A stretch of DNA of 64,000 bases from a bacterium (GCA_018822665.1 JAHJJX010000027.1:434001-498000), one strand, 5' to 3'. Shown: positions 17,780-26,624, counted from the stretch's first letter. Made by a program: numbers and translations. Notes: generated from the sequence alone by a model not told the origin.

Positions 17780-19435
17780 TTAAGCTCGGGTAAATAAACT
17801 TTTGACTTTATACAAAAAATCACCCAGAGTATCTTTTTCAAAAGAGATTCTTAAAAATCCATCTCCTAAATTCCTAATATACGAAGGTGTCGCATAATAC
17901 TTGTCGTTGCGACTTGGAAAATCGGTACGGTAATGCACACCTCTGCTCTCTTCTCTTTTTAGCGCCGAAAGTATCATTGCTTCGGCAATATAAAGCGCAT
18001 TTTTAAATTCCAATATTGAAGAGAGTTCCACATTATTGTGTTTTTCTTTGTTGACGCAATGCAAGCCGTACTGGCATTTCATAAGATAATGCACATATTC
18101 CAAAGCTTGTACGAGGGTTGATTCTGAACGATAGACACCCACATTTCTAAATAAAGATTCTCCTAAGTTCTTTCGCATTGCATTAATATTAAAATGGCTT
18201 TCACTCTCAAGTATTAAATTTATCCTTCTGTACTCTTTGTTCACCTGCGCATAATCAATGGGAAGGAAGTCTTGTCTCTTTGCTCTTCTGGAAGCTTCGA
18301 TTCCTGCCAAACGACCAAAGTAAATCCCTTCAAGCAAGGAGTTTCCGCCAAGTCTGTTTGCTCCATGCACACCCGTTACAGCGCACTCTCCGCAGGCAAA
18401 TACTCCGGGAAGATTCGTAGAAGTGTCTCCTCTTGTCCATATTCCTCCTATCGTGTAATGCGCGGAGGGTGTAATCTCTAAAAGTTCTGTTCTTATATCT
18501 ATTCCGGCACCGTTGAGTGCCATTTTTTGGGTAGATGGCAGTTTTGTCTCTATCGTTTGCGTACTTAAATGTCTAAAATCCAAATACACTTTATGCCCAA
18601 GCAACAGATGCGATACAATACAACGCGAGAGCGTATCTCTTGTTTGGAGCTCATCTGTAAAACGCAGCCCGGTTTCATCTACTATATAGGCCCCTTCCCC
18701 GCGCGCGGCTTCACTTATAAGCGCGCCGTTTTTTAAAGCGCTTGGATGAAACTGCACAAATTCCAAATTTGACAGCTTCATATCAGCGCGTAAAGCCGCA
18801 GCTATAATATCCCCTGAGCTTTCTTGCGGATTTGTTGAATGTCCTCTAAAAATTCCGGCATAACCTCCGCCTGCTAAAACAAGTGATTTGCATGCAAAAG
18901 CAATCACATGCGAATCAGATCTTTGCACTAAAGTTATACCCGACAATCTGCCTTCAAATTTTGCAATGTTTAATAACTGATGATTGCTAAGAATCTCCAC
19001 ACCCTCTTTACGACACTGCTGAAGCAGAGTTTGCACAATGGCGCTTCCCGTACGGTCAGCAATATAACATGTTCTATTGGAACTAGCTCCTCCAAATGGA
19101 CGCTGTTTTATATTTCCCTCTTCATCGCAGTCAAAACCGACCCCCATTTGTTTAAGCTCCGCAATAATATCTCCTGCATCATGGCACATATCATTGATAT
19201 TTTGCGCATTGCTCAATCCATCCGCACCTTCAAGCGTATCTTGAATATGTCGCTTCACAGAGTCGTATTCATCCAGATTTATTACAGCATTGATGCCACC
19301 TGAAGCAACGGCAGAATTTGAGCGAAAGGGATTGCTTTTTGTAATCACCACAACGCTGCAACCTGCTCTTTTTGCATATAAGGCACTAAATAGTCCGGAA
19401 ATTCCGCTTCCGACTATGATTACATCATAAAGCAT
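17780..19435 (-). CDS. FAD-dependent L-aspartate oxidase / fumarate reductase-family flavoprotein
   Basis: A 551-residue soluble flavoprotein. The FAD-binding GxGxxG is VGSGISGLFSA (about 8-18); further family blocks are SNSAVASGGINAV, EFVQFHPSAL, RGEGAYIVDE, the catalytic-region AHYTIGGI, and GVHGANRLGGNSLLEG. These are shared by NadB and the fumarate/succinate flavoproteins; absence of a partner iron-sulfur subunit and the length favour a NadB-like oxidase. It overlaps the aldo/keto reductase gene by 11 bases and sits in a nif operon, so it may serve nif redox chemistry instead of NAD synthesis. NadB enzymes can make hydrogen peroxide, which would fit the nearby peroxiredoxin. Confidence 0.8.
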   Translation of the reverse strand: MLYDVIIVGSGISGLFSALYAKRAGCSVVVITKSNPFRSNSAVASGGINAVINLDEYDSVKRHIQDTLEGADGLSNAQNINDMCHDAGDIIAELKQMGVGFDCDEEGNIKQRPFGGASSNRTCYIADRTGSAIVQTLLQQCRKEGVEILSNHQLLNIAKFEGRLSGITLVQRSDSHVIAFACKSLVLAGGGYAGIFRGHSTNPQESSGDIIAAALRADMKLSNLEFVQFHPSALKNGALISEAARGEGAYIVDETGLRFTDELQTRDTLSRCIVSHLLLGHKVYLDFRHLSTQTIETKLPSTQKMALNGAGIDIRTELLEITPSAHYTIGGIWTRGDTSTNLPGVFACGECAVTGVHGANRLGGNSLLEGIYFGRLAGIEASRRAKRQDFLPIDYAQVNKEYRRINLILESESHFNINAMRKNLGESLFRNVGVYRSESTLVQALEYVHYLMKCQYGLHCVNKEKHNNVELSSILEFKNALYIAEAMILSALKREESRGVHYRTDFPSRNDKYYATPSYIRNLGDGFLRISFEKDTLGDFLYKVKSLFTRA

Positions 19436-20546
19436 TTTCTCTCCCTAAAAGCTCTTTAATTTGTTCATTCTTTGCAGAGGGCAGATACGCGAGCGTCAAA
19501 TTATCTTCCACATGCCGAGGGTCAACTGCTCCAAAAAGAGCACTCACTACACTTCCGCTTCGGGCAAATTGCAAGGCGCTCAGAACATCGTTAAAGTCTG
19601 ATGTTCCTAAAATTTCACCGACTTTTGGTGCGAATTTGCCTTTAAATAGATTTAACTGCAGTAAAGAGGATGACGCCATCAGTTGCAATCCATATCCGCT
19701 CACAGCCTGCATAAGCGTATAATAACGGCCATCGGGGCCTTTTTGGTTGCTAAAGTTGTATGCGCCCGGCTTGCCTAAATTATAGGGTGATTGAATATAT
19801 TTGAAGTGATGTTCTTTGCCACCGACTTTTTGCGCTATCGCTACAACATCACCCAGACGTATATACTCTTTATGCGTATCTTCATATAAAAATCCGTTCC
19901 ATGCGGCTATTCCATAAGCTCTGATTTTTCCCTCTTTTACAAGTTTTTCAAACAAAACAAACGCTTTTTCAATCCGTTTGAGAAGGGTTTCATAGTCAAT
20001 ATAGCCCAATTGTGTCTCAGGATTGTGTAGATACAAAATATCTAAGGTTTTAAGCTGAAGATTTTTAAGAGACTGCTCAACACTCCATCTTAAATAGCGA
20101 GGCGATAAACAGTGTTGGTCAATGACTATCTCCTCTTTTGTTACTAAATTTTTTTGTAGAATCTCCTCTTCTATCCATTTGTACGGATTTTCAGGAAAAG
20201 GAAAATCCAGCGGTAAAAATCCTGCTTTAGACGTGATAATGAGTTGCTCTCTTGAAGCTTTATTCTCTTCAAACAACTCTTGCAATGCCTCCCCAATCTC
20301 CCTCTCGCTTATCTGATAACGGTAGTTGATAGCTGTATCTATGTGATTGATTCCATTTAAAACAGCCATCTTTACCGCATTTTTATAGTTGATGACATAA
20401 TTTTCTTCGCGATAAGGCTCTTTTCTGAATGTTCCAAGACCCAAAGAGGAGATAAAAAAATCTCCATTGAATCTGTAAAAATCTTTACTATAATCCGGAT
20501 ATTGTTTGAGATACGTAAAAGTACCCTCTTTTGTAGCGTATTGCAT
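19425..20546 (-). CDS. Aldo/keto reductase in the nifU operon
   Basis: A 373-residue AKR-superfamily protein. The catalytic tetrad region is present: HIDTAINYRY (Asp and Tyr), IITSKAGF (Lys) and YLHNPE (His). The C-terminal half includes GIAAWNGF and a SVVSALFGAV nucleotide-binding-type stretch. It starts one base after the nifU stop and overlaps the next gene, so it is part of a tightly packed nif unit. AKRs use NADPH to reduce carbonyls, but the substrate here is unknown. A copy of the GGCATGTGG word is embedded at 19508. Confidence 0.82.
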   Translation of the reverse strand: MQYATKEGTFTYLKQYPDYSKDFYRFNGDFFISSLGLGTFRKEPYREENYVINYKNAVKMAVLNGINHIDTAINYRYQISEREIGEALQELFEENKASREQLIITSKAGFLPLDFPFPENPYKWIEEEILQKNLVTKEEIVIDQHCLSPRYLRWSVEQSLKNLQLKTLDILYLHNPETQLGYIDYETLLKRIEKAFVLFEKLVKEGKIRAYGIAAWNGFLYEDTHKEYIRLGDVVAIAQKVGGKEHHFKYIQSPYNLGKPGAYNFSNQKGPDGRYYTLMQAVSGYGLQLMASSSLLQLNLFKGKFAPKVGEILGTSDFNDVLSALQFARSGSVVSALFGAVDPRHVEDNLTLAYLPSAKNEQIKELLGRENAL

Positions 20547-20547
20547 T

Positions 20548-21519
20548 TTATGTAACTATCACCTTGATATTTGCTTTGAGTTTGAATTTGAGCATATCTT
20601 CTATCCCCGCCAAAGTAGTAGTCGTGTTCATAGAACAGCTCATACACTCACCCTGGTATTTAATAAGCACATTAAAAACACCCTCTTCCTCTTTAATGTC
20701 AATTAACTCCACATTTCCGCCATCGGCTTTGAGGGTAGGACGGATATATTCTTCTAAAATAGACTCAACCGCTTTGATTTTTTGAACAAGCCCCATCGAG
20801 TTAAAAATACCCTCACCCTTGGCTTCGATAATTCTGCGAGATTTGTCTTGGGCTTCTAAGGCATTCATAACTTCTGCGAGCAAATCCACAAGATACACAT
20901 CTTTATGCTCGTGTCCTCCGGGTTTAATGCACGACTTACAAAAACCGCCCGCTTTTGTGTAATCTGTAATTTCTTCTAAAGTAGTCAGTTTATTAAGTTT
21001 TATCACTTCCATGAGCGTATCTTGAGAAACACGCGCACATTCGCAGATGATAAACTCTGTTTCAAGAGTCTGTATATCTACATTTTTGTAAATAGATGCC
21101 GCTTTTTTGATAACATCATACGCCATTACAGAACAGTGCATCTTTTGTCCCGGGACGGCAGGGATATCGATATTGTCACGAAGCGCTTTTTCCACATCAA
21201 TGTTTGTAATTTTGAGCGCTTCATCTACTGTTTTATTCATACATAACTCTGCCATCATATCTGAAGATGCGATTGCCGTACCACATCCGAAACTTTTAAA
21301 TTTGCTGTTTCTAATCGTATCTGTTTGAGGGTCTATGAGCCAGTAAAGTCTTACCGCATCCCCACAACTCTCCGCTCCAAAGTCGGCAATAATTAATTCA
21401 TTATCACCCTTTTGGGCTTCAGTAATTTCACCCATATTTGTTGGATTATCCATTCTTCTTTGTACTTCGAGTGAGTACTCTTCCCAGAGTGCTCCACCAA
21501 TTAAACTATCTCTTGCCAT
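20548..21519 (-). CDS. nifU: NifU Fe-S cluster scaffold, full length
   Basis: A 323-residue three-part NifU. The IscU-like N-terminal domain holds FGCGTAIASSDM and the third Cys in KMHCSVMAYD; the middle [2Fe-2S] domain has IICECARVSQDTL and GGFCKSCIKPGG; the C-terminal Nfu domain has GECMSCSMNT with the CxxC cluster-binding pair. It assembles clusters for nitrogenase proteins. It heads the nifU-AKR-nadB-like-nifT operon behind a sigma-54-like promoter, divergent from the PII-like gene. nifS, its usual sulfur-donor partner, is not in the window. Confidence 0.96.
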   Translation of the reverse strand: MARDSLIGGALWEEYSLEVQRRMDNPTNMGEITEAQKGDNELIIADFGAESCGDAVRLYWLIDPQTDTIRNSKFKSFGCGTAIASSDMMAELCMNKTVDEALKITNIDVEKALRDNIDIPAVPGQKMHCSVMAYDVIKKAASIYKNVDIQTLETEFIICECARVSQDTLMEVIKLNKLTTLEEITDYTKAGGFCKSCIKPGGHEHKDVYLVDLLAEVMNALEAQDKSRRIIEAKGEGIFNSMGLVQKIKAVESILEEYIRPTLKADGGNVELIDIKEEEGVFNVLIKYQGECMSCSMNTTTTLAGIEDMLKFKLKANIKVIVT

Positions 21520-21556
21520 AGAATCCTCTTTATGTCTAATAATTTAAATTCACTAT

Positions 21557-21572
21557 TGCAATTACCGTTCTT
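21557..21572 (-). promoter_or_regulatory. Sigma-54-like promoter for nifU
   Basis: Minus strand reads AAGAAC-GGTAA-TTGCA; the last A is 37 bases before ATG 21519. The -24 GA and -12 GC spacing fits sigma-54, and the same core occurs before nifE and the divergent PII-like gene. Confidence 0.65.
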
Positions 21573-21602
21573 GCTACAAAATTGTCATATAAGTGAGTGC
21601 GC

Positions 21603-21618
21603 TAGAACAAAACTTGCA
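21603..21618 (+). promoter_or_regulatory. Sigma-54-like promoter for the PII-like gene
   Basis: TAGAAC-AAAAC-TTGCA, last A 35 bases before ATG 21654. The 14 bases GAACAAAACTTGCA are identical to those before nifE (31192-31205), at the same distance from the start codon. Confidence 0.72.
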
Positions 21619-21653
21619 AATGAACTTTTAAATTAAGTTTTAAAAGGATTACC

Positions 21654-22052
21654 ATGTACCAACTTACTGCAATATTTAACAAAATATGTCTCATTGATGT
21701 TTTAGAGGACCTCCGCGAAAGAAAGATAGAAGGAATAACGGTTATCGATGTTGTCGGAAAAGGAGGAATAGGCTTCATCGAAGAGGGTGGAACTCCAGAC
21801 CTTGACCCAAAAGTAAAAATTGAAATTATCCTCTCATCGAACGAGTATAAAGAGAGTGCAAAAGAGGCGATAAGAGCCAACACACAAGATTTGGGTCACG
21901 GAGCAGGTAAAATGTGGGTAACACAAATTCTTGAAGTTGAACGCATCCGCACAGGTGAAAAAAATGAAGCGGCATTGACACAATCAAGTACAAGTAAGAA
22001 AAACACCCCTTATCAGAGTAATTTTACAATAATTGACACGCCTGCCAGTTAA
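21654..22052 (+). CDS. PII-family regulator with an atypical T-loop
   Basis: A 132-residue PII-type protein. The core fold is clear: MYQLTAIFNKICLIDVLEDL, GITVIDVVGKGG, DPKVKIEIIL, and the C-terminal GKMWVTQILEVERIRTGE. The T-loop, between VVGKGG and DPKVK, is about five residues shorter than in GlnB and has no tyrosine, so the usual uridylylation site is absent. The C-terminus carries a ~25-residue Ser/Thr-rich extension. Divergence from nifU, and a nif-type promoter, point to nitrogen-status sensing for nitrogenase, possibly by binding ATP/ADP/2-oxoglutarate only. Confidence 0.85.
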   Translation: MYQLTAIFNKICLIDVLEDLRERKIEGITVIDVVGKGGIGFIEEGGTPDLDPKVKIEIILSSNEYKESAKEAIRANTQDLGHGAGKMWVTQILEVERIRTGEKNEAALTQSSTSKKNTPYQSNFTIIDTPAS

Positions 22053-22095
22053 AAAAATTTAAGATTTTTGTTGGCATGTGGAGTCACTTGTTTGC

Positions 22096-22374
22096 TCATT
22101 TATTCAACCCATCTAAAATAATTTTCTCAAACCCTGAACATTCAACAAACTGTACACACTCAATTGCTACGTTAATATACTCCTCAGGTGTAACACTTGA
22201 GTAGTCTATAAACTTATAGCCATTATAAGCGACAATCATAGCAAATTCTTCTTTTGGCTTATGCTCAAAATCTTTGAGATAATTCTCTTGTTTTAACTCT
22301 TCAAATATCTTTTTAGGTACATCGCTGTCCTTATAATAAGAGAGATTACTTACTAGCTGATACTTTGATGCCAT
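22096..22374 (-). CDS. Hypothetical 92-residue protein
   Basis: I do not recognise this small soluble acidic protein (MASKYQLVSNLSYYKDSDVP..., aromatic-rich middle EEFAMIVAYNGYKFIDYSSV). Its start overlaps the end of a small upstream gene that appears frameshifted, as in toxin-antitoxin or phage-type couples, and a Fic gene lies upstream on the same strand. No nif-type promoter precedes it. The GGCATGTGG word at 22073 lies just after its stop. Confidence 0.5.
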   Translation of the reverse strand: MASKYQLVSNLSYYKDSDVPKKIFEELKQENYLKDFEHKPKEEFAMIVAYNGYKFIDYSSVTPEEYINVAIECVQFVECSGFEKIILDGLNK

Positions 22375-22494
22375 ACTTTTCCCTCAAAGCTTTTGCTTCT
22401 TTTAGAGTCTCGCTTTTGCTACTGACCCTTTAATCGCCTGAGAGATTTCTATGATTTTTGAAACTATTTTTTTGTTGATAGGGTTTTTGCTCAT
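22346..22494 (-). pseudogene. Small gene with an apparent single-base frameshift
   Basis: ATG 22494 (GGAG upstream) opens MSKNPINKKIVSKIIEISQA IKG, which stops after SVAKARL. One frame over, the sequence continues well as SKSETLKEAKALREKYGIKV SASK and stops at 22346. Joining the two by one added base near 22430 gives a ~50-residue basic helical protein that would overlap the next gene by 29 bases. It could be an antitoxin-like partner. The short product may be the real one; evidence is only the coding look of both halves. Confidence 0.35.
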
Positions 22495-22553
22495 CTTCAT
22501 GCTCCATTTGTTAGATTATACACTAATTCGTTTTTCACACATACATCTATTTC

Positions 22554-23702
22554 TTAGTTGTTATTTAAAAAATCGGACACAAAACCATTCTCTTTGAGCA
22601 CTTTCATAATACCTCTTAAAAGATAGTTGTTTACAAATCTTATAGTGTAGATTCTACCGCCCTCAGTAACAGGTACAACAATATTTTTATCTTTGAGTTT
22701 ACCCATAACTACTGCTTTTTTCTTAGAATCTGTTATTCCTAAAAAGCTCAACTCTTCGGACTTCATCGCCATATCATCTTTATTTATGAGGTACTCTAAT
22801 ATTTTAAACTCTTGGTCTGTAATCTGCTCACTATTTCGTGCTAAAACTAAAGTAGGTAAAAGTATCTGTTTTTTTACATACTCTTTATTAAGCAAAGAGT
22901 CTATCTTCTCTATCTCATTTTTTAGTCCGAGCAAAAAGTATTCACACCACGCCAAAATATCATCACTTTTTAAAGAGTCGGCACGAGAAAGCATCTCATA
23001 ATATTTATCTCTATCCGTATAAAAGACGGATGAAGGGTTAATGATTCTTCCATTTTTTACTTGAAAACCAAGTTTGATTAAAAAAGCATAGTTGAGCAGT
23101 CTTCCCATTCTTCCGTTTCCATTGTCAAAGGGGTGAATAAATTCAAACCTATGATGTGCAACAGCGACCATTAAAAGCTGATACTGCTCTTTGTGTGCAA
23201 AATTTATGAAGTCTATAAATTTTTCAAAATACTCTCTCAAAATAAAATGCTCTGGCGGAGTGTGTCCCGAACTTTTTATCTTTACATTATGTACTCGAAG
23301 TTCTCCGGGATTTTTTGAGCCTTCACCGCTTGGTGGCGGAGTCAAGTTTTTGGTTAAAATCTGATGAATTTCTGAAATAAAAGCGCGGTTAAAAAGTGTA
23401 TTTTCATCCGTATTTTCTTCAATAAAATCTATGGCATTTTCCAAATTTTTTATTTCATCATCACTTTCATCATGTGTATTTTTTTCAATAATTTTTTCTA
23501 CATATTCTGAAAGTGTTGTATTGTTGCCTTCGATTCTTGCACTTCCTAAAGTCTCTAAAATATGAAAAATATCTTTGAGTTGAAAAAAAATATGAGAAGG
23601 AACATTCCCGCCAAGTCGTTTGGTTCTAAGTTTTTCCAAATCTAAAATAATATTAGCTAAATCACTATCCCAAGAAGGAGCCGGTATATTAATATCTTTC
23701 AC
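22554..23702 (-). CDS. Fic-family AMP-transferase, class II
   Basis: A 382-residue Fic protein. The catalytic motif HPFDNGNGRMGR is near residues 183-194. An N-terminal inhibitory motif, SARIEGN, is present before the core, which makes it a class II Fic enzyme that holds itself in check. The C-terminal ~90 residues look like a winged helix (TDQEFKILEYLINKDDMAMK, MGKLKDKNIVVPV). Such proteins AMPylate target proteins such as gyrase or topoisomerase; the target here is unknown. It and the two small genes after it interrupt the nif island and look accessory. Confidence 0.9.
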   Translation of the reverse strand: MKDINIPAPSWDSDLANIILDLEKLRTKRLGGNVPSHIFFQLKDIFHILETLGSARIEGNNTTLSEYVEKIIEKNTHDESDDEIKNLENAIDFIEENTDENTLFNRAFISEIHQILTKNLTPPPSGEGSKNPGELRVHNVKIKSSGHTPPEHFILREYFEKFIDFINFAHKEQYQLLMVAVAHHRFEFIHPFDNGNGRMGRLLNYAFLIKLGFQVKNGRIINPSSVFYTDRDKYYEMLSRADSLKSDDILAWCEYFLLGLKNEIEKIDSLLNKEYVKKQILLPTLVLARNSEQITDQEFKILEYLINKDDMAMKSEELSFLGITDSKKKAVVMGKLKDKNIVVPVTEGGRIYTIRFVNNYLLRGIMKVLKENGFVSDFLNNN

Positions 23703-23968
23703 CTTACTTCCTTTTTAATTTTTCACTACTTACCTTATATACGCTTTATAGTACCATTGTAGCGCAAGTTTTCTTGTTGTTTAGATTTTATTACTTACCT
23801 TTTTGTACTCACACTACTTCCTTGTAGTGCTTAATTTTTTCACACAAACATCTTTTGAAGCGGTACTTTTCTGCTCTTCGCCCATATTTGCTAAACCCTA
23901 TTTAAAAAATTATTAGATTTTAGCGTAAGCGAACTAAAATGGCGGATTTGGGCATGTGGAAAACTCTT

Positions 23969-25237
23969 TTACAACATTGCCAATTTATACAAAAATGTTC
24001 TCTCTTTAAAAGCCGGAATATCAAGTTCCTGACGGTATTTTGCAATGGAGCGTCTCACCATTTTGACACCAAATCTCTCTTCAATTTTTTCGTGCAAATA
24101 TTTATCGCTAAAAGGTTTCTCTTTATCTTCACTGCTTACGAGTCTTTGCAAAAAGCTTTTAATCTCCGAAGTAGACACATTGTCAATAGCGTTGGAAAAA
24201 AAATCTTTAAAAGCAAAAACACCACGCTCACACTCTAAATATTTATCGCTTATTGCGCGCGATATCGTCGACTCATTAAAGCCAAGTTCATCTGCAACAT
24301 CTTGGAGTCGGAGGGGTTTGAGTTCGCTTCCCATAAAAAATGCGTACTGTCTTTCTATCAGAACAAGGGCAATGTTGTAGAGCGTAGCTTTGCGAAGGTC
24401 GAGCATCTTCACGAGTTCTCTGGCTTCTTTAAACTTTTGTTTTGCAAAATTATCATATTTATCAATCTGATTTACTGTCAAATTCGGGTAAAAATCATTA
24501 TTGATTCGTATGGTGAACTGCTCATTCTTCGTCTCAATAAACATATCCGGCAAAATGTGTTGTTCTGCCGACATATAGGATATTGCGGGTGGGTTATTTA
24601 ATCTTTTTATCATCTCTTTGGCATCATGGAATCGAGGATGCTTAAGAAACTTTTCTATATACTCAAACTGCATAATCATCGCACTGAGCAAAATGCTAAG
24701 TTCATCATCAAGTTCATAATCACTCAGCTGAAAAAGAAAAGATTCTTTGTAATCCACCGCACCTACCCCTATGGGTTCAAGATACGCGAAACGCTGACGA
24801 ATTTGTTCAACCTTGTAGACATCCGTGTCGCACTGTCTTGCAATTTCTTCTAAATTACCCTCAAAATAACCTTCATCATTGATATAAAAAATGATTTGCT
24901 TGGCAATTTTTTGTGAGATAGGTGTCGGAAAAAGCGGAGCGCTAATCTGGTTATCTAACTTTTCATACAGAGATTCAGAAGAAACACTCATCCACTCTAT
25001 CTCATCGCTTGACGAGTTCGTCACATTATTTTGATATTCCATAAATGCAGAGTGTGATTTGCTTGTTGAACTTTCTGAAATTTCAAAACCCGATTGAACT
25101 TCCAAACAAGGGTTGTCGTTTGTGATAACTTGAATATGTTTGTCTAAATCACTCAAAGAACATTGTAACAAGGGCAGCCATGTTTGCATAGATAATCGAG
25201 GTAATTGTTTTTGTTTAAATGAAAATTCTTGTTTCAT
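23969..25237 (-). CDS. rpoN: RNA polymerase sigma-54 factor
   Basis: A 422-residue RpoN. Region I is the Gln/Leu-rich start (KQKQLPRLSMQTWLPLLQ); region III ends in the diagnostic RpoN box, here VRRSIAKYRQEL near residue 400, that contacts the -24 element. The HTH part reads LQDVADELGFNESTISRAIS. In Campylobacterota sigma-54 also serves flagellar genes, so a copy within a nif island may be a dedicated second paralog or the single genomic copy. It lies 207 bases after a nif ferredoxin gene on the same strand. Confidence 0.95.
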   Translation of the reverse strand: MKQEFSFKQKQLPRLSMQTWLPLLQCSLSDLDKHIQVITNDNPCLEVQSGFEISESSTSKSHSAFMEYQNNVTNSSSDEIEWMSVSSESLYEKLDNQISAPLFPTPISQKIAKQIIFYINDEGYFEGNLEEIARQCDTDVYKVEQIRQRFAYLEPIGVGAVDYKESFLFQLSDYELDDELSILLSAMIMQFEYIEKFLKHPRFHDAKEMIKRLNNPPAISYMSAEQHILPDMFIETKNEQFTIRINNDFYPNLTVNQIDKYDNFAKQKFKEARELVKMLDLRKATLYNIALVLIERQYAFFMGSELKPLRLQDVADELGFNESTISRAISDKYLECERGVFAFKDFFSNAIDNVSTSEIKSFLQRLVSSEDKEKPFSDKYLHEKIEERFGVKMVRRSIAKYRQELDIPAFKERTFLYKLAML

Positions 25238-25310
25238 TGCTTTAACTTCTTTACAAGCTATAATCTACGTAAATTATACTTTTATTTGTGGTATTGAAGA
25301 GACCTTGACT

Positions 25311-25447
25311 TGCTCTTTTTTTATACAGATGCATATTTTGTTCTAGAAAATGAAAAGAGGTCAGTAGCGGCAGAGATTTGTATGACATCACCCGGACAAA
25401 GGCAGATTATCGTGCCCGAAGTGAATGTCAAATACGTAAGTTTTTAG
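25311..25447 (+). other. Possible C-terminal gene remnant
   Basis: An open frame of 45 codons from TTG 25311 ends FVLENEKRSVAAEICMTSPG and QRQIIVPEVNVKYVSF before TAG. It reads like the tail of a protein and lies in the 207-base gap between two convergent-facing ends of nif genes. There is no ATG at its head and only a weak ribosome site. It may be the stump of a deleted nif gene or chance. Confidence 0.25.
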
Positions 25448-25734
25448 TATTTTAGACGAATAAGTCCATTTGGCTGAACTATTTTCATTTGGCATGAAAG
25501 ACGAGCTTTTGGGTTTGATTCATTAAGCATTTTCATAACAGCTTTTTCTTTATCTGTCATGTCACTTAAAAATTCCATTCCTGATTCTATAGAAACGATA
25601 CAAGTACCGCATTCACCGTCACGACAGCCAAAAGGAAGCGCACTTCCAGATGCTTCAACTATATCTTGTATAGTTTTTCCGGGCTTCACATTTATTGCTA
25701 AAAAGTCATTTACAATTTCTACACGAGTTGTCAT
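25444..25734 (-). CDS. [2Fe-2S] plant-type ferredoxin
   Basis: A 96-residue ferredoxin from ATG 25734 (AAAGGA seven bases upstream), starting MTTRVEIVNDFLAINVKPGK. The cluster motif is C-X4-C-X2-C in FGCRDGECGTC, with the fourth Cys in ARLSCQMKI. It follows a second ferredoxin gene by 16 bases. In this setting it probably feeds electrons to nitrogenase or to cofactor-assembly enzymes. Confidence 0.9.
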   Translation of the reverse strand: MTTRVEIVNDFLAINVKPGKTIQDIVEASGSALPFGCRDGECGTCIVSIESGMEFLSDMTDKEKAVMKMLNESNPKARLSCQMKIVQPNGLIRLKY

Positions 25735-25750
25735 TCTATTTCCTTTATTT

Positions 25751-26146
25751 TTATTCAAATGGTTTAACAAGTAATGGACCCTTGATGATACATTGACATG
25801 CAAGTCTCACGGGAGTTTGTTGTGCATACTGCTGTGCTGATTCCGCCTCAAGTTTGCTTATAGCACCCATTTCAACCAATGTGCTAAGCTCTTTTTCTTC
25901 CATATAGGTTGTGTATTTGTCTTTATCCCAACCATCCGGATCAACTGCGCTTGCATGAGTGCTCGCACTTGGCACATATCCAATCTCTTCTATACGTACA
26001 GCACAACTTCCGCACATACCGTCTTTACACTCCGTCGGTATTAAAACGCCGTTATTTACTGCAACACGCAAGAGCAAATCACCTTGTTTGGCAATTACCC
26101 GCTTATCCATTCCTTCGCCAAAACCGCAAAAAATTACATTTACCAT
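25751..26146 (-). CDS. [2Fe-2S] ferredoxin, second
   Basis: A 131-residue protein with a plant-type cluster site, ECKDGMCGSC, and the fourth Cys far downstream in VRLACQCII. Compared with the neighbouring ferredoxin it has a ~40-residue insert (VPSASTHASAVDPDGWDKDK..., ELSTLVEMGAI) between the third and fourth cysteines. It lies 74 bases after nifZ, within the same nif strand run. Confidence 0.88.
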   Translation of the reverse strand: MVNVIFCGFGEGMDKRVIAKQGDLLLRVAVNNGVLIPTECKDGMCGSCAVRIEEIGYVPSASTHASAVDPDGWDKDKYTTYMEEKELSTLVEMGAISKLEAESAQQYAQQTPVRLACQCIIKGPLLVKPFE

Positions 26147-26219
26147 ACGTTCTCCTTAAATTATTCCGCAAAGCATATATGACCTACACTCTCACGGTCG
26201 TCAATTCACAAAAAGCTAG

Positions 26220-26624
26220 CTATTCTCCTTCTTTTTGAGATTGCAAAGCTGATTCTTTTTCAGCTTTTTGCGCGGCTTTATTGGCACGATGCTCACGAAG
26301 CCATCTTAATTCTTCTTCAACTTCGTCATACCCCTCAAGATCATCAACAGCCTCAAGTTCAGCTTCGCGGCATCCATAGGTATCGCCCTCTTCTATAAAA
26401 TGTACTTCATAGATACGAATCACCTGAAGCCAATCGCCTATGTGTTTCACATAACCCTCGGCTCCGGCATGCACCAATATTTCATTGGGCTCATTAAATG
26501 GGTTCGAGCCGTCATTGCGTATGGGTTTTGTCATACGAACACGCTGCCCTAAGCGAAAGACGGGAAGAATTTCGTCCTTAATTGAAGCTGAGACTTGGCT
26601 GGCTTGTGCATGCGTGAGTTCCAT
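26220..26624 (-). CDS. nifZ: NifZ-family protein
   Basis: A 134-residue protein of family PF04319. The NifZ core is FRLGQRVRMTKPIRNDG, then HAGAEGYVKHIGDWLQVIRI and YEVHFIEEG. NifZ helps P-cluster maturation of the MoFe protein. The C-terminus is a charged tail of Lys, Ala and Glu. Its start overlaps the end of nifW by 47 bases in another frame. Confidence 0.9.
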   Translation of the reverse strand: MELTHAQASQVSASIKDEILPVFRLGQRVRMTKPIRNDGSNPFNEPNEILVHAGAEGYVKHIGDWLQVIRIYEVHFIEEGDTYGCREAELEAVDDLEGYDEVEEELRWLREHRANKAAQKAEKESALQSQKEGE

